Positions 58,606-64,000 of a stretch of 64,000 nucleotides of DNA are shown here, in pieces (the stretch's first letter is position 1; every line of letters begins with the position of its first letter). This DNA is from Vreelandella alkaliphila (lineage in GTDB: Bacteria; Pseudomonadota; Gammaproteobacteria; Pseudomonadales; Halomonadaceae). The translations under genes were made by a program, and so were the position numbers. The notes under the pieces are model-generated. The model made no database searches, was not told the origin of the DNA, and was given only the letters and a program-made list of their open reading frames with translations. The DNA lies in the NCBI RefSeq assembly GCF_016107625.1, contig NZ_JABASV010000013.1:1-64000 (forward strand), written 5' to 3'.

Positions 58606-59493
58606 ATGCAGTCAAATTCTTACCAGCGCGGTCTGGCCATGGTGATACTGGGCGTGGTGTTCCTCAGTTTCGACGGTCTGCTGATCCGCCTAGCCAATAC
58701 CGATGGCTGGACTATCGTATTCTGGCGCGGTTTTTTGATGTTCTGCGTACTGGGAGTCCTGTGCTGTGTGGGTAATCGATTAGGGGCACTGAGAAGCCAT
58801 CCGTTTTCGTCACTCGCCTCAGCGCTGCTGCTGGGTCTAATGTCGAGCCTCTTCGTACTCGCAGTGATGAACGCCAATGTGGCCAACGTGGTAGTAATAC
58901 TGAGCACAGCGCCACTGTTTGCCGCACTGTTTTCACGAGTTTTCCTACATGAAAAGGTGCCGCTAAGAACGTTGGTAGCCATTGCCGTCTGCATGCTGGG
59001 TATGGGTTTGGTGTTCTTGGGCGAAGGAGCCATGGGAATGCTGGCGGGTAACCTGTATGCCTTAACGGCTGCGGCGGCCATCGGCGGTAACCTGACCTTG
59101 CTACGCCGCTATCCAGCCATTGACCCCATGACGGTGATTGCTGGTGGCGGACTGCTCTCAGCAGCAATTGCTCTGCCCATGGCCTCACCGCTGGCGCTTG
59201 ATGCCGAGCGTTATGGCGTGCTGGCACTGATGGGGCTAGTGCAGATGCCCCTGGCCACGGTGCTGATCAATAGCGCCACCCGCTACCTGCCGTCTACCGA
59301 GGTGGCACTGTTTTACCTGGTGGAAACCGCATTGGGCACACTATGGGTTTGGTGGCTACTAGGCGAGACGCCGACGGCATCAACGCTACTGGGCGGGGCC
59401 ATCGTCATCACGGTACTAGTACTACACGCCTGGATGGGTTTACACCTGGAAAGACAGCGCCTGCGGCTTTATCCAGGCTTTACTGGCAAGTAG
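58606..59493 (+). CDS. EamA/DMT-superfamily transporter
   Basis: 295 aa with ten hydrophobic helices in two EamA repeats. The first repeat shows GVVFLSFDGLLIRLANTDGW and the FWRG motif; the second begins near GNLYALTAAAAIGGNLTLL. Relatives export amino acids or metabolites. It starts 22 bp after the BCCT terminator and may be partly read through. Substrate unknown. Confidence 0.85.
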   Translation: MQSNSYQRGLAMVILGVVFLSFDGLLIRLANTDGWTIVFWRGFLMFCVLGVLCCVGNRLGALRSHPFSSLASALLLGLMSSLFVLAVMNANVANVVVILSTAPLFAALFSRVFLHEKVPLRTLVAIAVCMLGMGLVFLGEGAMGMLAGNLYALTAAAAIGGNLTLLRRYPAIDPMTVIAGGGLLSAAIALPMASPLALDAERYGVLALMGLVQMPLATVLINSATRYLPSTEVALFYLVETALGTLWVWWLLGETPTASTLLGGAIVITVLVLHAWMGLHLERQRLRLYPGFTGK

Positions 59494-59593
59494 GTCATAA
59501 CAACATAGAAGAAGATAACGACAGAGAACGTAAAGACTTAAAACGTAAAGGCTTCGAAAATAAAGACTCAGAGATTAAACAATAGATAACAAG

Positions 59594-59618
59594 AAGCCCG
59601 CCAACAGAGGGCGGGCTT
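59594..59618. terminator. Bidirectional terminator between DMT and etfB genes
   Basis: A 9-bp stem (AAGCCCGCC / GGCGGGCTT) with a 7-nt loop between convergent genes. A short T run follows on the plus side (TTTA) and CTTGTT on the minus side. Confidence 0.7.
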
Positions 59619-59650
59619 TAAGATTGCTAACATGCCGTGATCAAAAAGCT

Positions 59651-60493
59651 TCAGCGCAGCACGCCCTCTTCCTTGAGCAGCTTGTAGATCGCCTCGGCGC
59701 CCTGCTCAGGGGTAACGTCGGTAAGCACTTGCCCGCCCTTGCCCTCGGCTTTGGAAGCCGCCGCCTTGAAGCGGTCTCTAGCAGAGGCGGCTTTGATGAT
59801 TTTCAGACGCTTAGGCCGTTTACGTGCGGGGCTCAAGTGCCACTGGGCCAACTCACTGTCGGCTTCAGAGGTAGTGGGCGCCACCAAGAAGGTGGCTCGA
59901 CGAGCCGGGCCGAAGGCGCTCTGACGCGCCGCCGGCGCTGCTTCATCCACGCTGATGATGGCGGGCAAGCGCACCTTGAGACGGCGACGCTGGCCCCGTG
60001 GCAACGCCTGAAGCAGCGTTATCACACCATTCTCCACTGTCTCTATCGACGCCAAGCTATTCACTAACGGCCAACCGAGATGCTCCGCCAACGCATAGGG
60101 CAAAAGCCCAGAACCTTCTCCGCGCTCGGCCCGGGCACCGGTGATCACTAGTTGGGGCGAGGTAGCGGCTAAATGTTCCACCAGCGGCAGAATAGCATCG
60201 CTGCCTTCAGGCTGCTCCAGCAAAGTCATGGACTCAAGCCCCATACCAACGCCTGTGGCCATACCCAAGTAACTGCGCAGAGCTGCCTCGCTGTCGACAT
60301 CCTGAGAACCAGCGTGCAGTACGTCAATCCGACTACCCGGCAGTTCTGCTTCCATGGCTAGAGCAAGTTCCAGACCCCGTGCATCCTGCTCGGCGCGCCT
60401 CGCACGACCGGTTGTGGGGTGACGGCCTATGGAGACCAGCACCGCCACGTCGATACCCGGCTTTTGTTGTTTTTGCTGTTGTTCAGGCCGCAT
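59651..60493 (-). CDS. etfB: Electron transfer flavoprotein beta subunit (dimethylglycine pathway)
   Basis: 280 aa. ETF beta fold: VAVLVSIGRHPTTGRARRAE at the start, QLVITGARAERGEGSGLLPY (the AMP-binding segment, normally GxQAxDxDxGxxP) and GQRRRLKVRLPAIISVDEAA. Several consensus residues differ from housekeeping ETF. It overlaps etfA by 11 bp. In Pseudomonas the same order dgcA-dgcB-etfA-etfB serves dimethylglycine demethylation. Confidence 0.85.
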   Translation of the reverse strand: MRPEQQQKQQKPGIDVAVLVSIGRHPTTGRARRAEQDARGLELALAMEAELPGSRIDVLHAGSQDVDSEAALRSYLGMATGVGMGLESMTLLEQPEGSDAILPLVEHLAATSPQLVITGARAERGEGSGLLPYALAEHLGWPLVNSLASIETVENGVITLLQALPRGQRRRLKVRLPAIISVDEAAPAARQSAFGPARRATFLVAPTTSEADSELAQWHLSPARKRPKRLKIIKAASARDRFKAAASKAEGKGGQVLTDVTPEQGAEAIYKLLKEEGVLR

Positions 60494-61790
60494 CGCGCTG
60501 CCCTCCTCGCTGCTGTTCCACCATCGCCACTAACGCAGCAAGAATTTGCGTGCTGTCGCCTATCACCGCCAGGTCTGCGCGTTTGATCATGTCGCACCCC
60601 GGATCGAGATTGATTGCCACCACCTTGTCGCAGCGCTGAATGCCCTGTAGGTGCTGGATCGCGCCTGAAATACCCACCGCCATATAGACTCGGGCGGTTA
60701 CCCAGGTGCCGGTTGCACCTACCTGCCGATCACGAGCCATAAAGCCGTCATCCACCGCGACACGCGAGGCCCCTTCGGTAGCGCCTAGTACTTTCGCAGC
60801 ATGGTGGAAGGCGTCCCACTGTTTAACACCATTGCCACCAGAGAGGATGAATTCAGCCTCGGCCAACGCCACGCCAGCGGGATCCACCGCCACCTGCCCC
60901 AGATCTTCAATGCGCGATAGAGTGATGGGAATTGGCGCCGCCAAGGTCTGGCACTTGGCCGCATGCCGCGTCTCATCCATCGGCTCAGCGCACTCGGCCA
61001 GTGCCAGGGCAACCCGCGGCAGAGGGCGCTGGATATCCAGGCTTCCAGCGGCGCCACGGGTAGTGCAGCGCCAACCCAAGGAGGCCTCATTATCAACTTC
61101 CACCTGCCACACCCCCGTGGCAGCGCGCTCACCCAGGCGTAAGGCAAGCCGCCGCCCCAGATCAGCTCCGCCTAGGGGGGAGTCCGGCAACAGCCAGAAG
61201 CGCGGCGTCATCTCACGTTCGACGGCACTTAACACCGCCAGCCGTGCCTCGGGAGCAAACCCAGCGTAAAGTTCATCATCAAGATGCACGACGCGATCGA
61301 TCCCGGCGTCGCCAAGCGCTTCTTCCTTATGCTCGCCGTCCCCCTCGCCCTTATGCTCACCAAACAGGATCGCCACCACGGCACCAGGCTGTTCGGCGTC
61401 GGCATCCGCCACGCGTCTGGCTAGTCCTAACAGATCCTTATCATGGCTTGAAAGGCGGCCACCGGTCAGGTCAGGTACTACTGCTACCAGAAAAGCGGGC
61501 TGATCAATAGTCACCCTACGGCGACTATCGCGGGCCGCCGTGGTGGTCGCGGCGGCCTGTCTACCTTGCTGGAGGCCGCTACGATCAATCCGTTTGACGC
61601 CATTCGGGCCGATAAAACCAATGGCGCGAGGATTCTTACGCACCACACCGTTGGGCCCCAGCCACTCACTGGCTGCTCCGCCGCCCTCACTGTTTACACC
61701 AAGAGCGGCGAGCACACTGGCGTGGTCTGGATGAAGACGGTTCCGGGCGATCCACTCGCGACGCGGATCGCGGCGAATAATCTCACTCAT
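60483..61790 (-). CDS. etfA: Electron transfer flavoprotein alpha subunit (dimethylglycine pathway), long form
   Basis: 435 aa, about 110 longer than a standard EtfA. An extra N-terminal segment (about 1-90, with WLGPNGVVRKNPRAIGFIGP) precedes the alpha/beta part. The C-terminal FAD domain is canonical: EFILSGGNGVKQWDAFHHAA, GASRVAVDDGFMARDRQVGA, VAVGISGAIQHLQGIQ-like and INLDPGCDMIKRADL. The usual VGQTG is VGATG. It accepts electrons from DgcA/DgcB. It overlaps dgcB by 4 bp. Confidence 0.85.
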   Translation of the reverse strand: MSEIIRRDPRREWIARNRLHPDHASVLAALGVNSEGGGAASEWLGPNGVVRKNPRAIGFIGPNGVKRIDRSGLQQGRQAAATTTAARDSRRRVTIDQPAFLVAVVPDLTGGRLSSHDKDLLGLARRVADADAEQPGAVVAILFGEHKGEGDGEHKEEALGDAGIDRVVHLDDELYAGFAPEARLAVLSAVEREMTPRFWLLPDSPLGGADLGRRLALRLGERAATGVWQVEVDNEASLGWRCTTRGAAGSLDIQRPLPRVALALAECAEPMDETRHAAKCQTLAAPIPITLSRIEDLGQVAVDPAGVALAEAEFILSGGNGVKQWDAFHHAAKVLGATEGASRVAVDDGFMARDRQVGATGTWVTARVYMAVGISGAIQHLQGIQRCDKVVAINLDPGCDMIKRADLAVIGDSTQILAALVAMVEQQRGGQRDAA

Positions 61791-63817
61791 AAGGTCACCT
61801 CTTCAGCAGTCGTCACTGCAGTGGTTCGGCGGGATACCCCAGACACATCGCCAGCAGGACGCTCAACCAGGGCATCAGCTACCAGTTCGGCGATATCGCG
61901 CACTTCAGCACTGGCATCCACCACACCTTCCAGCATGGCAGTGCACTGTGGACAGCCCACCGCCACTAGCTCGGCGCCGCTCTCTTTAACATCATTCATG
62001 CGCATATCGGGGATTCGGCGCTCACCAGGGATATCCGTGATTGGCGCCCCACCGCCGCCGCCACAGCAGCGCGAACGGAGCCCAGAGCGCTCCATCTCGG
62101 CCACCTGGATGCCCAGCGCTTTAAGCACTCGCCGAGGGGCTTCGTATTCACCGTTATAGCGTCCCAAATAACATGGGTCGTGATAAGTAACGCTGCCACC
62201 TTTCCAGGGAGCAAAGGTCAGCCGTCCTGCATCATACAATTCAGCAATAAAGGTACTGTGGTGACGCACCTCGTAGCTGGCATTGAAATCGCTGCCACCC
62301 TGCCCTTCTTGAAGAAAGTCGCCGTACTCATTGCCCAGCACATGAAAACTATGCGGATCACAGGTGACAATCTGCTGGAAGCGATACTTGGCCAGGGTGG
62401 CAATATTGCGCTTAGCCAGGGATTGGAACGTCGCTTCATCGCCCAATCGTCTTGCCACATCACCGCTGTCGCGCTCTTCAGCACCTAATACGGCGAAGTC
62501 TACTTCGGCAGCACGCAGTACTTTAACCAGGGCACGTAGGGTTCGCTGGTTACGCATATCAAAGGCGCCATCCCCCAACCACAACAGCACATCAACCTGC
62601 TTTAGGTCAGCCATTAGCGGTAGGTTAAGATCCGCCGCCCAGTTGAGCCGTGAGCCTGGGTCGAAACCGCCGGGGTTGTCGGTAGCAATCAGGTTGTCGA
62701 GCACCTCAGCACCTTTATTGGGTGTCTTACCCCGCTCCAAGGTCAGGTGGCGGCGCATATCGACAATCGCATCCACGTGCTCAATCATCATTGGGCACTC
62801 CTCGACACAGGCACGGCAGGTCGTGCACGACCAGAGAGTCTCGGCGTCAACCAACGCCTTTCCCTCTTTCATAACAACAGGCGCCAAGATAGGCGCATGG
62901 GGAGCGCCTTGGTGCTCTCCCACTGGCTTACCAGGATAAGGAGAACCGGCATAGCCAGCATCGCTACCACCGGCAAAACCCACCACCATGTCTTGAATCA
63001 GCTTTTTAGGATTGAGCGGTTGACCAGCAGCAAACGCAGGGCACACTGCCTCGCAGCGACCGCACTGCACGCAGGCATCGAAGCCCAGCAGTTGATTCCA
63101 GGTAAAGTCAGTTGGCTTTTCCACGCCCAGAGGCGCCGCTTCATCTTCCAGGTTCAGTGCTTTGAGCCCCGTTGACCGGCCACCACCAAAGCGCTCAGCC
63201 CGACGGTGAAAGGCGAGATGTAAGGCGCCAGCGAAGGCGTGCTTCATTGGGCCGCCCCAGGTCATGCCAAAGAACATTTCGCCCAGACCCCAAACCACAA
63301 CGCCCGCCAACACCAGCGCCAGAAGCCAGCTACCGCTGCCTTCTACTAACCCGTCAGGCAACAAACCTACTGTGGGCAGTGTGATCAGGAAGACGCCTAT
63401 CGAAAACGCCATCAGGCTCTTTGGCAGCCGCATCCAGGGGCCTTTGGAGAGCCGTGCAGGAGGGTTAAGCCGCCGACGCGCTACAAAGAGGCTACCGACG
63501 AACATGGAGGTGCTAGCCAGTAACAGCAACCCGCCTAGCAATGGGTTGGCGATACCAAGACCATGCACCAGGATCATCAGAACGGCGGCAGCCACGAAGC
63601 CTCCGGCGGTGGCTACGTGGGTATTGGAGATCATTTTGTCGCGCCCCACGACATGGTGCAGATCCACCAAATAGCGGCGCGGCAGGGCCATCAACCCCTG
63701 GAGCAGGTTCACCCGCGAGGGGCGCCCCTGACGCCACAGGCGTATACGGCGTACAGCGCCGATTACTGCCAGGGCCAGGGCAGTAAAAATCAGTATCGGC
63801 AAGAGCGTTTCGAGCAT
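61787..63817 (-). CDS. dgcB: Dimethylglycine catabolism iron-sulfur protein DgcB
   Basis: 676 aa from ATG 63817 (GAGGTGAG upstream; the longer frame to 63913 reads through the palindrome). The N-terminal roughly 210 residues hold about five membrane helices (DUF3483/NarI-like). Two 4Fe-4S sites follow: CVQCGRCEAVCPAF and CTTCRACVEECPMM. Two CCG domains follow in the C-terminal part, with YHDPCYLGRYNGEYEAPRR and RSRCCGGGGGAPITD. With DgcA it takes electrons from dimethylglycine to ETF and the quinone pool. Confidence 0.88.
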   Translation of the reverse strand: MLETLLPILIFTALALAVIGAVRRIRLWRQGRPSRVNLLQGLMALPRRYLVDLHHVVGRDKMISNTHVATAGGFVAAAVLMILVHGLGIANPLLGGLLLLASTSMFVGSLFVARRRLNPPARLSKGPWMRLPKSLMAFSIGVFLITLPTVGLLPDGLVEGSGSWLLALVLAGVVVWGLGEMFFGMTWGGPMKHAFAGALHLAFHRRAERFGGGRSTGLKALNLEDEAAPLGVEKPTDFTWNQLLGFDACVQCGRCEAVCPAFAAGQPLNPKKLIQDMVVGFAGGSDAGYAGSPYPGKPVGEHQGAPHAPILAPVVMKEGKALVDAETLWSCTTCRACVEECPMMIEHVDAIVDMRRHLTLERGKTPNKGAEVLDNLIATDNPGGFDPGSRLNWAADLNLPLMADLKQVDVLLWLGDGAFDMRNQRTLRALVKVLRAAEVDFAVLGAEERDSGDVARRLGDEATFQSLAKRNIATLAKYRFQQIVTCDPHSFHVLGNEYGDFLQEGQGGSDFNASYEVRHHSTFIAELYDAGRLTFAPWKGGSVTYHDPCYLGRYNGEYEAPRRVLKALGIQVAEMERSGLRSRCCGGGGGAPITDIPGERRIPDMRMNDVKESGAELVAVGCPQCTAMLEGVVDASAEVRDIAELVADALVERPAGDVSGVSRRTTAVTTAEEVTL

Positions 63818-63899
63818 GGTACTCACCTCATCTTTCGCGGCGGGGCTGCTCCGGCGGCAGACCTCTGCGAGGGCGCTGTAAACCCATCCCTGGGCGCTA

Positions 63900-63921
63900 C
63901 ATTTGCCATCCATGGCAAATG
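63900..63921. repeat. 22-bp palindrome between dgcA and dgcB
   Basis: CATTTGCCAT, CC, ATGGCAAATG: two perfect 10-bp arms. On the minus strand it forms a hairpin in the untranslated space between the dgcA stop and the dgcB start. It may be an mRNA processing or stability element or an operator. Confidence 0.6.
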
Positions 63922-63965
63922 ACCCTCGCTACGGTCTACCACCGGCGCCCCGGCTCTCGCTCAGG

Positions 63966-64000
63966 TCAAAAGTCCTTGCAGATTCGCAGGGCGTCGTAGA
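63966..64000 (-). CDS. dgcA: Last codons of dgcA (dimethylglycine demethylase flavoprotein), cut by window edge
   Basis: The minus strand ends an open frame YDALRICKDF and stop at 63966. Ten residues cannot identify a protein. The call rests on the conserved order dgcA-dgcB-etfA-etfB in betaine-degrading proteobacteria and on the 148-bp distance to dgcB. Confidence 0.45.
   Translation of the reverse strand, partial: YDALRICKDF

Noticed and set aside
61996-62939. Long ORFs opposite dgcB and etfA
   Set aside because: They are antisense shadows of GC-rich genes with conserved motifs on the other strand.

Overview
The window reads as a chromosomal segment of a moderately halophilic gammaproteobacterium, most likely a Halomonas/Vreelandella-type member of the Halomonadaceae. 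The reasons are the gene set (glycine betaine demethylation genes next to a BCCT osmolyte carrier, TRAP and NSS sodium-coupled carriers, a giant LapA-type adhesin) and the moderately GC-rich core. Taxonomy is inferred from gene content, not from a marker gene.

Region 1 (1-6.8 kb): the N-terminus of a giant repeat adhesin (runs off the left edge), preceded by a TolC-OmpA fusion outer-membrane protein that probably exports and anchors it. Beside them are a membrane hybrid histidine kinase with a 7TMR-DISM sensor and a receiver-AraC response regulator.

Region 2 (6.8-21.45 kb): an AT-rich, decayed accessory region. It holds toxin-antitoxin relics (MazE/ChpS-like antitoxin with a possible toxin tail, two MbcA/ParS/Xre-type proteins, one membrane-anchored), small orphan ORFs, a broken serine recombinase, an AT-rich orphan gene, a 1796-residue protein carrying two separate tyrosine-recombinase active sites, a TIR-domain protein, a UvrD-type helicase remnant, a 149-bp tandem repeat array with a terminator hairpin in each unit, and an IS3-family fragment. 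The double recombinase is the most unusual item in the window.

Region 3 (21.45-36.8 kb): a tryptophan/kynurenine lower pathway. kynU, an arylformamidase and an NSS carrier face away from an Lrp/AsnC regulator. A TRAP carrier (dctPQM) follows, and then a tightly packed operon that takes 3-hydroxyanthranilate to pyruvate and acetyl-CoA (dioxygenase, ACMS decarboxylase, semialdehyde dehydrogenase, RidA-type deaminase, oxalocrotonate decarboxylase, hydratase, aldolase, acylating acetaldehyde dehydrogenase), with a LysR regulator. The same inverted repeat, with the same 9-nt spacer, lies ahead of both the TRAP and the catabolic operon. Tryptophan dioxygenase and kynurenine 3-monooxygenase are not in the window.

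Region 4 (36.9-64 kb): periplasmic rhodanese and DsrE-like proteins, then a nearly complete glycine betaine to pyruvate route with its one-carbon branch. GbcAB makes dimethylglycine; DgcAB with EtfAB makes sarcosine (dgcA only as its last codons at the right edge); SoxBDAG makes glycine; GlyA makes serine; SdaA makes pyruvate. PurU, glutathione-independent formaldehyde dehydrogenase and an NAD-linked formate dehydrogenase oxidise the released C1 units. A BCCT carrier and a DMT exporter complete the block. No tRNA, rRNA or CRISPR array was found.
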